64,000 nt of DNA from Pseudomonas sp. B21-056 (GCF_026016325.1 NZ_CP087203.1:3782001-3846000), one strand, 5' to 3'; counted from the stretch's first letter, positions 26,804-36,843 are shown. Numbers and translations: made by a program. The notes: generated by a model not told the origin, from the sequence alone.

Positions 26804-28461
26804 GTTGCTGGGAGATATTGGGGCTGCCGACCGATGCCGACAAGCGCAGCGTCAAGCGCCAGTATGCAAGCCTGCTCAAGCGCCATCGGCCTGACGAAGA
26901 CCCCGAGGGCTTCCAGCGGTTGCGTGAGGCTTATGAGCAGGCGTTGGAGTGGAGCGAATGGCAGCAGCAGGAGGAGATAGGTGTCGAACCACTGCCCTTC
27001 GATGTGCCCCAGTGGGAGCCTCCGTCACAGCCACTTGAGACACAGGGTCCCTCCCCGGCCCAGCGCCTGGCTGTGCAATGCCTTGAAGCGATCACGGCGG
27101 CCAACCTCGCCGAGCGTCTGGCCCAGGCGCGCCTCTATGGATGCGAGCGGGAATTCGAACAGGGCTTGCTGCAGCGTTGCTTGGTCGACGAGGATAACTA
27201 CGATCTCGCCGAGGCCGCCATTGAACAACTGCACTGGTTGACGCCCTGGCAACACGAGGATCTGCCCCGTGCCGCCATCGAACACCTGCGCGGCAGGCTC
27301 ATGGAGCTGGCCGGGGCTCACCTGAATGCGGCTTGCACCGACACCGGACGCTTCCTCGAATTGGCTCGAAAACTGGCTGCCAGCCCTTGGCTACAGGGCC
27401 TGGACGCACGCCAATGGTTGAACCAGAGCCTGGCCATCGCGCTCCTGCAAGTACCGGGCTGGTCTGAGCAACTGTTCGTCGGCATTTGTGCGCAACAGGG
27501 CTGGAAGCAGACCGGTCACCATAACGCCTGCCCCGAGCCTTGGTGGAGTCAACTTCAGGCGCGCAGCCATTGCGACATGTTCCTCAAACAGCAACGGCGC
27601 CTCACCGAACTCTTCGACAGTAGCGAGTCCCAGGCGGCGCGCATGCTCTTTGGAACACTCGACGAAGACGCCCGGGTGCGCTTGAGCATGACGTTCAGTG
27701 ACGCAGACTGGGAGGCTTGCGAAGCGCTGTATCTCACCGTTCAGATTCGCTACCCACAATTGCTGTACCAGATGCCTCAGTTGGCCCCGGACAACTGGCG
27801 GCCGCTGCGGCGACGAGCACCGGTCCTGGCCGTGCCGCTGGCGATCCTCAGCACGTCCGCCTGCATGAGCTGGTTCCTGGAATACCGCCTGGGCGGTTCG
27901 TTCTATACCAGCGTGGTCGACATGCTCCTTCGCACGCTGTCGCTCGGCATCATCGCCTGGGGACTCCGCACAGTCTGCAAACCGCTGAGCCGCATCGCCT
28001 GGCGCCTGGACCGCAAGATTCACGCACGCTTGGGCCACTGGCTGAGCCTGCGACGACCCGCCCCGCTGCCGATCCGCGACAGCCTTTGGGTCGGGCTGCT
28101 GGGCGGCGTCATCTACCTGGCGGGCGGTATTCTCGGGGCAGTGGCCTACTTCAATAGCCTCGCCGTACTGGCGGCCCTGAGCGGGAAAGCCGTCTGCGAT
28201 CGTTGCACCTCTTTTCTTTCCCGAATTTGTGAACGGGTGCCCAGAGACGTCCTCATCGGCGTATTCCTGGGCATGCTCGTGCCCATGGCCCTGCTGTGCA
28301 ACGCCTTGGCTGGAAACGCGCCGCTGGCCGCGAACGAAGGATTGCAGTCCTGGCCCCAGCGAACCTGTGCCGCCCGCCAGCTCACCGCGTCACCCTGCCC
28401 GTCCAAACTGTCCGCAGACCAGTGGCATGCGTTCAAGGCATCCAAGGCAGGTCAACCATGA
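26800..28461 (+). CDS. Membrane-anchored J-domain protein (DjlC/HscD-like)
   Basis: 553 residues. The N-terminal truncated J domain (1-50) begins [20 protein letters not shown] and carries [17 protein letters not shown], with HRPD in the place of the usual HPD. A Trp/Leu-rich helical middle follows, and the C-terminal third has about four hydrophobic helices (for example [18 protein letters not shown] and [19 protein letters not shown]). Translation is coupled to hscC, so it presumably activates that Hsp70 at the membrane. Clients are unknown. Confidence 0.82.
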   Translation: MSCWEILGLPTDADKRSVKRQYASLLKRHRPDEDPEGFQRLREAYEQALEWSEWQQQEEIGVEPLPFDVPQWEPPSQPLETQGPSPAQRLAVQCLEAITAANLAERLAQARLYGCEREFEQGLLQRCLVDEDNYDLAEAAIEQLHWLTPWQHEDLPRAAIEHLRGRLMELAGAHLNAACTDTGRFLELARKLAASPWLQGLDARQWLNQSLAIALLQVPGWSEQLFVGICAQQGWKQTGHHNACPEPWWSQLQARSHCDMFLKQQRRLTELFDSSESQAARMLFGTLDEDARVRLSMTFSDADWEACEALYLTVQIRYPQLLYQMPQLAPDNWRPLRRRAPVLAVPLAILSTSACMSWFLEYRLGGSFYTSVVDMLLRTLSLGIIAWGLRTVCKPLSRIAWRLDRKIHARLGHWLSLRRPAPLPIRDSLWVGLLGGVIYLAGGILGAVAYFNSLAVLAALSGKAVCDRCTSFLSRICERVPRDVLIGVFLGMLVPMALLCNALAGNAPLAANEGLQSWPQRTCAARQLTASPCPSKLSADQWHAFKASKAGQP

Positions 28462-29405
28462 TCAGCAGCCGAGCGTTCGCCACTGCCGTGATAGTGCTGT
28501 TGAGCCTGGGCTGGCTGGTCAAACAGATAGATCCGGCGCATATCGACAATGAGACCCGCTCGCGCTGGCTGGAAGTCCAGCAAATAAACACCTGCCTGGT
28601 GGATGGCGCGGACCTGCTGGAACAGCGCTACACCGATTACCGCAACCTCGTTGCTCAATCCCGGGAAAACAATTCGTTCTGGAGGAGCTTTGTCGGCTTT
28701 GGCATGGGCTCCGCCAACATCAATCCGCCGAAGGCTGTACAGCCCTCGCCCTGCTATCCATGGTTCGGTGGCGAACCGGGTAGCCTGCAATACCTTGCCA
28801 AAAATTACCTCAGGGCCTATGACAACCTGCGTCCAAAGGCTGAAGCCGCCGAACGCTGGTTCGCAACTCGAGCGCAAGACCAGCCTCCCTTTGACCCCAT
28901 AGGACGGACCTTGGAGCTGCAATTGCAAGGCACCCGCGACCAGGCGATACCTTTGCGCCAAGCTCTGGAGCATCCGCAAATACTCGTTCGCGAGGAGCAA
29001 CTGGCCTCCATCGAAGAGCGCCTGGGACACGACCAGCATTGGTACACGCTGCGCTTCATGATCCGCGCACGCCAGACCATCAATGCCCTTGACGCGATGA
29101 CCAACGGCGCATCACTGACGCCCCAACAGTTGTTCGCCATGCATCAATCCCTGGCAACCCATTGGTCGGATGCAGATAACTTCGTACGGGCGCTGCCCCG
29201 TTTACGTTCGGCCAATGGTGGCCCACCCGTCTGGAGCAAAATCAGCCTGACGGCCGAGGAATGGCTTGCCGCCCTCGATCGCCTGCAACAGCACTGGGCT
29301 TCTGGAGCCGACGCGGCGGAGCTGAATCAGGACCTGGCCGCAGCCCGGGCCGGTTATGACGAGTTGCAGTCGCGGTACAACTTGGCGGTGGCGAAGCAGT
29401 ATTGA
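28458..29405 (+). CDS. Membrane-anchored protein of unknown function (DUF3829/YiiG-like?)
   Basis: 315 residues. A single N-terminal hydrophobic anchor (FATAVIVLLSLGWLVKQI) is followed by a largely helical periplasmic part; NYLRAYDNLRPKAEAAERWF recalls the DUF3829 pattern, but I am not certain of the family. The ATG overlaps the J-protein stop (ATGA), making it the third gene of the hscC operon. The function is not known; the coupling suggests it works with the chaperone pair. Confidence 0.7.
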   Translation: MISSRAFATAVIVLLSLGWLVKQIDPAHIDNETRSRWLEVQQINTCLVDGADLLEQRYTDYRNLVAQSRENNSFWRSFVGFGMGSANINPPKAVQPSPCYPWFGGEPGSLQYLAKNYLRAYDNLRPKAEAAERWFATRAQDQPPFDPIGRTLELQLQGTRDQAIPLRQALEHPQILVREEQLASIEERLGHDQHWYTLRFMIRARQTINALDAMTNGASLTPQQLFAMHQSLATHWSDADNFVRALPRLRSANGGPPVWSKISLTAEEWLAALDRLQQHWASGADAAELNQDLAAARAGYDELQSRYNLAVAKQY

Positions 29406-29545
29406 TTCTGTGTTTGGGCTGCTGCGCAGCCCAGCGGGAGCAAGCTCCCTCGCCACGTTCGCAAGCTTGAGCAAGTACGGCTAGGCGGACGCCCATCGGC
29501 ATCACCGATCCTATCGCTCAACGTCCTTCCAGGAGCTTTTGCCCG
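29406..29545. repeat. Short gap with a second-family extragenic palindrome
   Basis: At 29415-29456 a GCTGCGCAGC hairpin is followed by a GGGAGCAAGCTCCC palindrome and CTCGCCAC. The same element type recurs at 39633, 39765 and 46308. It could serve as the hscC operon 3' end. An AGGAG before the next gene lies at 29531-29535. Confidence 0.6.
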
Positions 29546-30436
29546 GTGCCCGCCCAATCGACCAATGCTGCCTACATAAAGCGATTCAACAGCGTACTCG
29601 CTTACATCGACGCCCACCTCGAGGATGAACTGTCGGTGAACACGCTGAGCCAGGTGGCGAACTTCTCGGCGTTTCACTTCCATCGGCAGTTCACCGCGTA
29701 CATGGGCGTGCCTGTCGCACGTTATGTGCAACTGATGCGCCTTCGTCGTGCGGCCAATCGCCTGGCATCGCATGCCGATTATGCGGTGCTGGAAGCGGCC
29801 TTCGATGCCGGCTTCGAAAGCCCCGAGGCATTCAGCAGGGCCTTCAAGCGGGCGTTCGGCGTGGCGCCGAGTACATTCAGGCAGCAACCGAGCTGGCAGG
29901 TCTGGAATGCGGCGTTTGAAATCCCCCACTTTTCCAGGAGCGTCATCATGCAATTACACATCGTGGACTTTCCCGAAGTCAGGGTCGCCGCACTCGAACA
30001 TCGCGGTCCGACACAGCTTCTCGATGAAAGCGTGCGCAACTTCATCCAGTGGCGCATGCAGAGCGGACAATCGCCGGTGGCATCGAGCCGCACCTTTGGC
30101 ATTCCCTTTACCAACCCCGATACCACGCCGCCGGAAGAGTTTCGCTTTGCCATTTGCGGTGAGATCCACCAGGCCGTCACACCGAACACCTTCGGCATAC
30201 GCGAAGCCCTGATCGCCGGCGGCCGCTGCGCCGTGGTGCGACACGTGGGCTCGACGGATCTCATCAGCGAGAGCATCTACCCGATCTACCGCGACTGGCT
30301 CCCGAACAGTGGAGAAGAGCTTCGTGACCAGCCGCTGTTCTTTCACTACCTGAGCGTTTACCCGGAGACGCCGAAGGACCAGTGGCAGACGGACATTTAT
30401 GTGCCGTTGCAATCGCCGCCAACTCAATTGCGATGA
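29546..30436 (+). CDS. AraC-type regulator fused to a GyrI-like effector domain
   Basis: 296 residues. The N-terminal AraC/XylS DNA-binding domain (about 8-110) has FNSVLAYIDAHLEDELSVNT, FSAFHFHRQFTAYMG and AFDAGFESPEAFSRAFKRAF. A GyrI-like small-molecule-binding domain (about 134-290) follows, beginning MQLHIVDFPEVRVAALEHRG and ending DIYVPLQSP. The start is GTG with AGGAG 10 bases upstream. The GyrI part has its own ATG at 29948 with a well-spaced AGGAG, so it may also be made alone. The target genes are not apparent from the neighbours. Confidence 0.88.
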   Translation: MPAQSTNAAYIKRFNSVLAYIDAHLEDELSVNTLSQVANFSAFHFHRQFTAYMGVPVARYVQLMRLRRAANRLASHADYAVLEAAFDAGFESPEAFSRAFKRAFGVAPSTFRQQPSWQVWNAAFEIPHFSRSVIMQLHIVDFPEVRVAALEHRGPTQLLDESVRNFIQWRMQSGQSPVASSRTFGIPFTNPDTTPPEEFRFAICGEIHQAVTPNTFGIREALIAGGRCAVVRHVGSTDLISESIYPIYRDWLPNSGEELRDQPLFFHYLSVYPETPKDQWQTDIYVPLQSPPTQLR

Positions 30437-30467
30437 GCAACTGCCAGGCGTGGCACATTCAAGATTG

Positions 30468-31188
30468 ATGCAGGCTGACCCACCGCTATCGCGAGCAGGC
30501 TCGCCCCCATAGGGGACTTGTGGCGTACATCGAACCCATGAACGCCCGAGCAAAGTGTGGGAGCGAGCCTGCTCGCGATGGCGGTGGTACATCCCATATC
30601 GATGCAAGTTGACCCACCGCTATCGCGAGCAGGCTCGCTCCCACAGGGGACTTATGGCGTACATCGAACCCGTGAACGCCCGAAAAAAGTGTGGGAGCGA
30701 GCCTGCTCGCGATGGCGGTGGTACATCCCATATCGATGCAAGTTGACCCACCGCTATCGCGAGCAGGCTCGCTCCCACAGGGGATTTGTGGCGTACATCG
30801 AACCCGTGAACGCCCGAAAAAAGTGTGGGAGCGAGCCTGCTCGCGATGGCGGTGGTACATCCCATATCGATGCAAGTTGACCCACCGCTATCGCGAGCAA
30901 GCTCGCTCCCACCGGGGACTTGTGGCGTACATCGAACCCGTGAACGCCCGAGCAAAGTGTGGGAGCGAGCCTGCTCGCGATGGCGGTGGTACATCCCATA
31001 TCGATGCAAGTTGACCCACCGCTATCGCGAGCAGGCTCGCTCCCACAGGGGACTTATGGCGTACATCGAACCCGTGAACGCCCGAAAAAAGTGTGGGAGC
31101 GAGCCTGCTCGCGATGGCGGTGGTACATCCCATATCGATGCAAGTTGACCCACCGCTATCGCGAGCAGGCTCGCACACAGGGGACTTG
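30468..31188. repeat. Tandem array of 134-bp REP-doublet units (five full copies plus part)
   Basis: Units begin at 30481, 30615, 30749, 30883, 31017 and 31151 (partial), an exact 134-base period. Each unit holds an inverted REP (CGCGAGCAGGCTCGCTCCCA), a spacer with GTGGCGTACATCGAACCC, a forward REP (GTGGGAGCGAGCCTGCTCGC) and a spacer ending GATGCAAGTTGACC. Copies differ at only a few bases. It fills the gap between the AraC-GyrI and SMI1/KNR4 genes; open frames inside it are periodic artefacts. Confidence 0.95.
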
Positions 31189-31192
31189 GGCC

Positions 31193-31816
31193 TCAGATCG
31201 GCCTGTCCACAACCCTTGCATTCCACTGCTCCCGGTAACGCTCCCGCCATCCCGAGCTGCCTTTATCCAGCCACTCCAATGTCGCCTCGATACTGCCAGG
31301 GCTGATGATGAAGTGATTGATATGCTCCTCGATCCGCTCGTGCGATAGATGCAGCGAATCCAGGTAGCCGGTGAAGGAATCCGCCAGCACGACGTACTCA
31401 TCGCCTTGCTGGCGGCGGCCGGTCCAGGCGGGTAAGCCTGCGACCATCGCCCCCACATCCTGGCGCCCCTCCCGCAGGTCCAGGAGCAACAGGCTTGCGC
31501 CACCATCGCGACCGATTGGCAGCAGTCCGGTCGCGGGGAAGCCGGGTTCCACCCGCAGTTGCTCCAGCTCAAAAGGGTTGGACTCGTGTTCTTTTTCCGG
31601 ATCCAGCCCATACAGCGAAAAGCTCAGCAGTTCCTCATCGCCATTGGCCAAGGTGGCGACGACATCGTATTCCACGCAAGCGCCGTTGCAGGTCTTGAGA
31701 AACTGCCGGTAGTCCTCCGGCAGGCAGGCGCCAAGGCTGGTTTCCAGTTGCGAGATGGCGCGATCCGTGGCGCCTGCACGGGTTCGTTCGAGGATCAATC
31801 CGTGGTATTCAGTCAT
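31193..31816 (-). CDS. SMI1/KNR4 (SUKH) family protein
   Basis: 207 residues. The SUKH pattern is seen in ISQLETSLGACLPEDYRQFL, NGACVEYD, GLLPIGRDGGASLLLLDLRE and VVLADSFTGYLDSL. In bacteria this family often supplies immunity to nuclease toxins, but many are solitary and uncharacterised. The 3' end abuts the REP array. No toxin gene is adjacent; the HigBA pair upstream is an independent unit. Confidence 0.85.
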   Translation of the reverse strand: MTEYHGLILERTRAGATDRAISQLETSLGACLPEDYRQFLKTCNGACVEYDVVATLANGDEELLSFSLYGLDPEKEHESNPFELEQLRVEPGFPATGLLPIGRDGGASLLLLDLREGRQDVGAMVAGLPAWTGRRQQGDEYVVLADSFTGYLDSLHLSHERIEEHINHFIISPGSIEATLEWLDKGSSGWRERYREQWNARVVDRPI

Positions 31817-31868
31817 TGAGGTCTCACAGGGGCGTTGTGTGGAGGTGGCACTCGCACTGAACAGACCA

Positions 31869-32498
31869 CTAGGCCGGGTCCTTGCCTGTCGGCTTGCGCT
31901 TCCTGGAAGCGGTCACCTTGTACTCAGCGGTACCTGGCTCTGTTGCCGAATGTGCGGCCAGCGGCTCGGCGCGAAGGCGGTACGTCGCGGGTTTCCTGGT
32001 CGCAGGGCGAGCGGTTTCAATGGGGGTCGCCTTTATCGGGGCTGCCGACAGGAAAGCACCCGGCTCCATCGCAAACCGCTGTGCCAGCGCATACGCCATC
32101 TTGTGACTGATGGGACGATCTCCGCTCAGCACCTTGGACACCGCCGTCTTGTCACCAATTTCAGGGAGGTCCGAACCGGTGAGCCCGAGCGTCTCCATCA
32201 GGTCCCTGATCAATTGCACGGGGGTACACGTTGCTTCAAAAGCGGCGTTGGCTTCGCGAAACTGGTCGGAGTCGCGCTGGTAGGCCAGGATTTCGTCTTC
32301 GAGCTCGACGAGGATCTTTTCCTCGACCTTGCTCAGTTCACGTCCATCGGTGAGTTCATCGAGCAGATCGGTCGCACGCTCATACTCGACAGGCGTCCTG
32401 ATGCCATGCACGAACTCACCGCGCAGACGCTCCAGCACCGCGTGCAGCTCGCCAAGCGTTGCGATCACGGTCTGAAAGTCATTCCGGACTGTGCTCAT
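31869..32498 (-). CDS. higA: HigA-type antitoxin with helix-turn-helix
   Basis: 209 residues, longer than a standard HigA. The N-terminal half is acidic and helical (ELSKVEEKILVELEDEILAY). An Xre-type helix-turn-helix follows at about 110-155 (LIRDLMETLGLTGSDLPEIG, KTAVSKVLSGDRPISHKMAY), and the tail is basic, Ala/Thr/Pro-rich and probably disordered. The ATG overlaps the toxin stop as ATGA, giving toxin-first order as in higBA. It should neutralise the toxin and repress the operon. Confidence 0.87.
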   Translation of the reverse strand: MSTVRNDFQTVIATLGELHAVLERLRGEFVHGIRTPVEYERATDLLDELTDGRELSKVEEKILVELEDEILAYQRDSDQFREANAAFEATCTPVQLIRDLMETLGLTGSDLPEIGDKTAVSKVLSGDRPISHKMAYALAQRFAMEPGAFLSAAPIKATPIETARPATRKPATYRLRAEPLAAHSATEPGTAEYKVTASRKRKPTGKDPA

Positions 32499-32827
32499 CG
32501 TTTTACTCCTTTGTTTCTTGCATACCAGACGTTGGCAACGTCGTAATCGGCATGTGTGCAGATGTGTTTGACGTAGAATTTCTGGCGGATGTAGTGGACA
32601 CCCCCTATCACCCTGAGATTGTTGCCACCTACGTCAATCACGACCCAATTCGCTGTGGCTCTCGGCTTGAACAGGTCGATACCGTGGGTACCGAACAGTT
32701 TCTGCAGGTCCGCGAATGCTGTCGGACGGGCCATCTTCAGCATGCGCCGGCAGCGATCGAGCCCGGCCTTGTCGTTCGGGTACAAAATGGCGGCGGCGTC
32801 AAAACGTGATGGCTTGAGTATATCCAT
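32495..32827 (-). CDS. higB: HigB-family mRNA interferase toxin
   Basis: 110 residues of the HigB_toxin (RelE-like) family. It contains ARPTAFADLQKLFGTHGIDL, a beta strand NWVVIDVGGNNLRVIGGVHY and the closing QKFYVKHICTHADYD. These toxins cleave mRNA on the ribosome. The gene is first of a two-gene unit with the antitoxin downstream, overlapping by four bases. Confidence 0.9.
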   Translation of the reverse strand: MDILKPSRFDAAAILYPNDKAGLDRCRRMLKMARPTAFADLQKLFGTHGIDLFKPRATANWVVIDVGGNNLRVIGGVHYIRQKFYVKHICTHADYDVANVWYARNKGVKR

Positions 32828-32904
32828 GGGCTTCCCTGTCCTTGAGCCGGATGCTACTCCAGTTGTGTTTTTTCACAACCGGAATTTTTCGGCAATGGTG
32901 AAGT

Positions 32905-34104
32905 TCAAAGGGCGCGCCCCGGAGAAGGGTCGCGCTCCTCCTGCTGATACTGCCTCGGTGTGCACCCAAACTCCCGACGAAATACTGTGTGCAGATATTG
33001 CGCCGACTTGAAGCCGCAATTGCGGGCAATGTCAGCAATCGCCAAATCCGTCTTCTGCAACCCACTGGCAGCCGCCGCCAACCTGAACCGCAAGATCTCA
33101 TCATGCACGCTGCATCCCCGCTCCTTGCGAAAATGCGCTTCCAGCGATGACCGCGACACCCCCACATACCCCGCCACCTGCGCAGTCTTGATGCCCTGGC
33201 AAGCGTATTGGCGGATGAACAGCAGCGCCTGCATGACATAGGGATTACCCAACGGTTGATGCAGGCTCGAGGCCTGTACGTTGATCGCGTCGGGGGGAAT
33301 CAGTACCTGGGTGCCCGTCGATGGCATGCCGTGCAGCATCTGGTGGAGCAGGCGCGCGGCGGTGCGGCCCATGGTTTCGGTGCCCTGGATCACCGAGCTC
33401 AGGGGCACTCGGGTCAGGCAGCGGGTCAGCGGATCGTTGTCGATGCCGATCAGCGCCACTTGCTCCGGCACGGCGATGCCGGCGGTCAGGCAGGCTTGCA
33501 GCAGTTGTCGGGCGCGGGCATCGCTGACGGCGATGATGCCGATGGGCTTGGGCAGGCTTTGCAACCAGGCGATCTGCTGTTCGACGGCGCTGTCCCAGAG
33601 CGGCGCGCTGGTGCCCATGCCGCGATAGACCTCGGCCGGCAGGCCATCGCGCTGCACCAACGAACGGAAGGCTTTTTCCCGCTCCTGGGCCCAGCGGTTG
33701 GCCTGTGCTTCGGGCAGGCTGAAGCAGGCAAAGCGCGTGAGGCCGGCCTCGATCAAGTGCTCGTAGGCCAGCTTCATCAACGCGAAATTGTCGGTGGCGA
33801 CATAGGGAATGCCTTTGGGATAGGCGCGCTCATCCTGATAAGAACCGCCCACCGCCACCACGGGCAAGCGGATTCCGGCCAACGCCTCGCCGATCAGCGG
33901 GTCGTCGAAGTCGGCGATGATCCCGTCACCCTGCCAGCGCTCGATCCCCTTCAGCCGGCAGAGGAAGTCCTCCTCCAGAAAGAGGTCCCAGGATGCACGG
34001 GTGCTGCTCAGGTAGTTGCCGATACCGCTGATGATGCCGCGGTCGTAGATCTTGCTGCCGTTGAACAACAGCGCGATGCGGTGGACGGGGGGGATGGTTT
34101 TCAT
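32905..34104 (-). CDS. xylR: Xylose operon regulator XylR (LacI-like sensor plus AraC DNA-binding domain)
   Basis: 399 residues with a periplasmic-binding-protein-like sensor domain at about 10-270 (RIALLFNGSKIYDRGIISGI, QVALIGIDNDPLTRCL). An AraC DNA-binding domain follows at about 285-390 (VAGYVGVSRSSLEAHFRKER, IARNCGFKSAQYLHTVFRRE). This layout is that of E. coli XylR, which activates xylAB and xylFGH with D-xylose. ATG 34104 has AGGGTG seven bases upstream; a GTG at 34113 is less favourable. Divergent from xylA across a 151-base control region. Confidence 0.93.
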   Translation of the reverse strand: MKTIPPVHRIALLFNGSKIYDRGIISGIGNYLSSTRASWDLFLEEDFLCRLKGIERWQGDGIIADFDDPLIGEALAGIRLPVVAVGGSYQDERAYPKGIPYVATDNFALMKLAYEHLIEAGLTRFACFSLPEAQANRWAQEREKAFRSLVQRDGLPAEVYRGMGTSAPLWDSAVEQQIAWLQSLPKPIGIIAVSDARARQLLQACLTAGIAVPEQVALIGIDNDPLTRCLTRVPLSSVIQGTETMGRTAARLLHQMLHGMPSTGTQVLIPPDAINVQASSLHQPLGNPYVMQALLFIRQYACQGIKTAQVAGYVGVSRSSLEAHFRKERGCSVHDEILRFRLAAAASGLQKTDLAIADIARNCGFKSAQYLHTVFRREFGCTPRQYQQEERDPSPGRAL

Positions 34105-34157
34105 TGTTTTCACCCTGGGCCGGTGAACACAGACTAGGCGCGCGAACGTCGAAGCTC

Positions 34158-34198
34158 AATACAAAATCGAACTGCCCCCTGGTGATTTTCATAATCAT
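34158..34198. promoter_or_regulatory. Putative XylR operator between xylR and xylA
   Basis: Two inverted half-sites face each other: AATACAAAATC (34159-34169) and GATTTTCATAAT (34184-34195), about 14 bases apart. A small TGATT/AATCA dyad covers the second. The position suits activation of xylA. Inferred from symmetry and location only. Confidence 0.4.
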
Positions 34199-34255
34199 CG
34201 CTCGCAGGGCCAGCGTTAGTATCGAGACACCACCAAGAATAAAAAGGAAATCGCC

Positions 34256-35572
34256 ATGCCGTACTTTCCCGGTGTCGACAAGATTCGCTACGAAGGCCCC
34301 GCCAGCGACTCGCCCCTTGCCTTCCGCCACTACGACGCCGACAAGCTCGTCCTCGGCAAACCCATGCGCGAGCACCTGCGCATGGCGGTCTGCTACTGGC
34401 ATACGTTCGTCTGGCCGGGCTCCGATGTGTTCGGTGCCGGCACGTTCAAGCGCCCCTGGCAACACGCCGGTGACCCGATGGAGTTGGCCATCGGCAAGGC
34501 CGAAGCAGCCTTCGAATTCTTCTCCAAACTGGGCGTCGACTATTACTGCTTCCACGACACCGATGTCGCCCCGGAAGGCAGCTCGCTGAAGGAATACCGC
34601 AACCACTTCGCACTGATGATCGACCACCTGGAACGCCATCAGGAACAGACCGGGATCAAGCTGCTGTGGGGCACCGCCAACTGCTTCAGCAACCCGCGCT
34701 TCGCCGCCGGCGCCGCCACCAACCCGGACCCGGAAGTGTTCGCCTGTGCCGCCGCCCAGGTGTTCAGCGCGATGAATGCCACCTTGCGCCTCAAGGGCGC
34801 CAACTACGTCCTGTGGGGTGGTCGTGAAGGTTACGAAACCCTGCTCAATACCGATCTGAAGCGCGAGCGCGAACAACTGGGCCGCTTCATGGGCATGGTG
34901 GTCGAGCACAAGCACAAGATCGGTTTCAAGGGCGACCTGCTGATCGAGCCCAAGCCCCAGGAGCCGACCAAGCACCAATACGATTACGACAGCGCCACGG
35001 TCTTCGGCTTCCTGCAGCAGTTCGGCCTGGAAAACGAGATCAAGGTCAACATCGAGGCCAACCACGCGACCCTGGCCGGGCACAGTTTTCATCACGAGAT
35101 CGCCACCGCCACCTCGCTGGGGATCTTCGGCAGCATCGACGCCAACCGTGGCGATCCGCAGAACGGCTGGGACACCGACCAGTTCCCCAACAGCGTCGAG
35201 GAAATGACCCTCGCCACCTACGAAATCCTCAAGGCCGGCGGCTTCAAGAATGGCGGGTTCAACTTCGACGCCAAGGTTCGTCGCCAGAGCGTGGACGAGC
35301 TCGATCTGTTCCACGGCCATGTTGCAGCGATGGACGTCCTGGCCCTGTCCCTGGAGCGCGCAGCCGCCATGGTACAGAACGACCGGCTCCAGCAATTCAA
35401 GGACCAACGCTACGCCGGCTGGCAGCAGCCGTTCGGTCAAGCGGTGCTGGCGGGCAAGTTCAGCCTCGCCTCGCTGGCCGAGCATGCCTTCGTCAACGAG
35501 CTGAATCCGCAAGCGGTCAGCGGCCGGCAGGAGATGCTCGAAGGCGTCGTCAATCGGTTCATCTACCCCTGA
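34256..35572 (+). CDS. xylA: Xylose isomerase
   Basis: 438 residues, the usual length of type-II xylose isomerase. It converts D-xylose to D-xylulose in the cytoplasm. The catalytic His100/Asp103 pair lies in YYCFHDTD; the metal-binding region [16 protein letters not shown], the stretch [18 protein letters not shown] and the GSIDANRGD loop are intact. AAGGA precedes the ATG by seven bases. It leads the xylA-F-G-H cluster. No xylulokinase gene follows, as in P. fluorescens SBW25 where kinases lie elsewhere. Confidence 0.97.
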   Translation: MPYFPGVDKIRYEGPASDSPLAFRHYDADKLVLGKPMREHLRMAVCYWHTFVWPGSDVFGAGTFKRPWQHAGDPMELAIGKAEAAFEFFSKLGVDYYCFHDTDVAPEGSSLKEYRNHFALMIDHLERHQEQTGIKLLWGTANCFSNPRFAAGAATNPDPEVFACAAAQVFSAMNATLRLKGANYVLWGGREGYETLLNTDLKREREQLGRFMGMVVEHKHKIGFKGDLLIEPKPQEPTKHQYDYDSATVFGFLQQFGLENEIKVNIEANHATLAGHSFHHEIATATSLGIFGSIDANRGDPQNGWDTDQFPNSVEEMTLATYEILKAGGFKNGGFNFDAKVRRQSVDELDLFHGHVAAMDVLALSLERAAAMVQNDRLQQFKDQRYAGWQQPFGQAVLAGKFSLASLAEHAFVNELNPQAVSGRQEMLEGVVNRFIYP

Positions 35573-35719
35573 CCCAGTCGAGTTAGCCGGCGCAGCGAGG
35601 CTGTTACATTCTCGCGACAAAACTCTGCCCGCAGCGCCTCGCGACTCTCTACAGTTCTACCGGCATCACGCTCATCGTCAGGCAGTGTCTTTCAAACAAA
35701 AATAAAAGGACGCACCACA

Positions 35720-36721
35720 ATGAAAAATGTAAAACGCACGTTACTCGCCAGCGCCCTGGCCCTGCTGTCGCTTCCGGTCATGGCCGATGCTGCGCACCCG
35801 AAGATCGGTTTTTCCATCGACGACCTGCGCCTGGAACGCTGGTCCCGGGACCGTGATTACTTCGTTGCGGCGGCAGAAAAAATGGACGCCAAGGTCTTCG
35901 TGCAATCCGCCGATGCCAACGAGCAGAAGCAGATTTCCCAGATCGAAAACCTCATCTCCCGCGGCGTCGATGTGATCGTCATCGTGCCGTTCAACGCCAC
36001 CGTGTTGACCAACGCCGTCGCCGAAGCGAAGAAGGCCGGGATCAAGGTGGTGTCCTATGACCGGCTGATCCTGAACGCCGACATCGACGCCTACATCTCC
36101 TTCGATAATGAAAAGGTCGGCGAAATGCAGGCCAGCGGCGTGCTGAAAGCCGCGCCCAAGGGCAACTATTTCCTGCTGGGCGGCGCCCCTACCGACAACA
36201 ACGCCAAGGTGTTGCGCGAAGGCCAGATGAAGGTGCTGCAGCCGGCCATCGACAAGGGTGATATCAAGATCGTCGGCCAACAGTGGGTGAAGGAGTGGAA
36301 CCCTACCGAAGCCTTGAGCATTGTTGAAAACGCCCTGACCCGGAACAACAACAAGATCGACGGCATCGTCGCCTCCAACGACGCCACCGCAGGCGGCGCG
36401 ATCCAGGCCCTGGCGGCGCAGAAAATGGCCGGCAAGGTGCCGATCTCAGGCCAGGACGCCGACCTGGCAGCGGTCAAGCGGGTGATCGATGGCACTCAGA
36501 CCATGACGGTCTACAAGCCCCTGAAGCTGATCGCCTCCGAAGCCGCCAAGCTCTCGGTGCAACTGGCCCGTAACGAGAAACCTTCCTTCAGCTCGCAGTA
36601 CGACAACGGCAGCAAGAAAGTCGACACCATCCTGCTCACCCCGACCCCGTTGACCAAGGACAACATCGATTTGCTGGAAAAAGACGGCTTCTATAGCAAG
36701 GCGCAGATCGCCGGGCAATAA
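35720..36721 (+). CDS. xylF: D-xylose ABC transporter periplasmic binding protein
   Basis: 333 residues with a signal peptide cut after MAD (about 22), then the sugar-binding type-1 fold: PKIGFSIDDLRLERWSRDRD, GVDVIVIVPFNATVLTNAV and SYDRLILNADIDAYISFDNE. These match E. coli XylF. It binds xylose for the XylGH transporter. AAGGA precedes the ATG. The 147-base gap before it shows no recognised element, and a REP doublet separates it from xylG. Confidence 0.95.
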   Translation: MKNVKRTLLASALALLSLPVMADAAHPKIGFSIDDLRLERWSRDRDYFVAAAEKMDAKVFVQSADANEQKQISQIENLISRGVDVIVIVPFNATVLTNAVAEAKKAGIKVVSYDRLILNADIDAYISFDNEKVGEMQASGVLKAAPKGNYFLLGGAPTDNNAKVLREGQMKVLQPAIDKGDIKIVGQQWVKEWNPTEALSIVENALTRNNNKIDGIVASNDATAGGAIQALAAQKMAGKVPISGQDADLAAVKRVIDGTQTMTVYKPLKLIASEAAKLSVQLARNEKPSFSSQYDNGSKKVDTILLTPTPLTKDNIDLLEKDGFYSKAQIAGQ

Positions 36722-36751
36722 GCTGAACACCACCGGTCAGTCAAACACAGT

Positions 36752-36843
36752 CCCTGTGGGAGCGAGCCTGCTCGCGATGGCGGCAGCACATTCAACATTG
36801 GTGCACGCTGAACCACCGCGATCGCGAGCAGGCTCGCTCCCAC
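36752..36843. repeat. REP doublet between xylF and xylG
   Basis: A forward REP near 36755 (TGTGGGAGCGAGCCTGCTCG) and an inverted copy ending near 36843, with spacer CAGCACATTCAACATTGGTG and further bases. Inside an operon such hairpins can stop 3' decay, raising xylF mRNA over xylGH; this is an inference. Confidence 0.85.

Noticed and set aside
30557-31148. Repeated short open frames (GASLLAMAVVHPISMQVDPP and similar)
   Set aside because: They recur with the 134-base repeat period and are translations of REP units, not genes.
30468-31188. Possible CRISPR array
   Set aside because: The spacers repeat along with the palindromes, the unit is 134 bases, and no cas genes are near. It is a tandem REP-doublet array.
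33926-35620. 564-codon minus-strand frame spanning xylA and the xylR start
   Set aside because: Antisense of the clear xylA gene and overlapping xylR in another frame.
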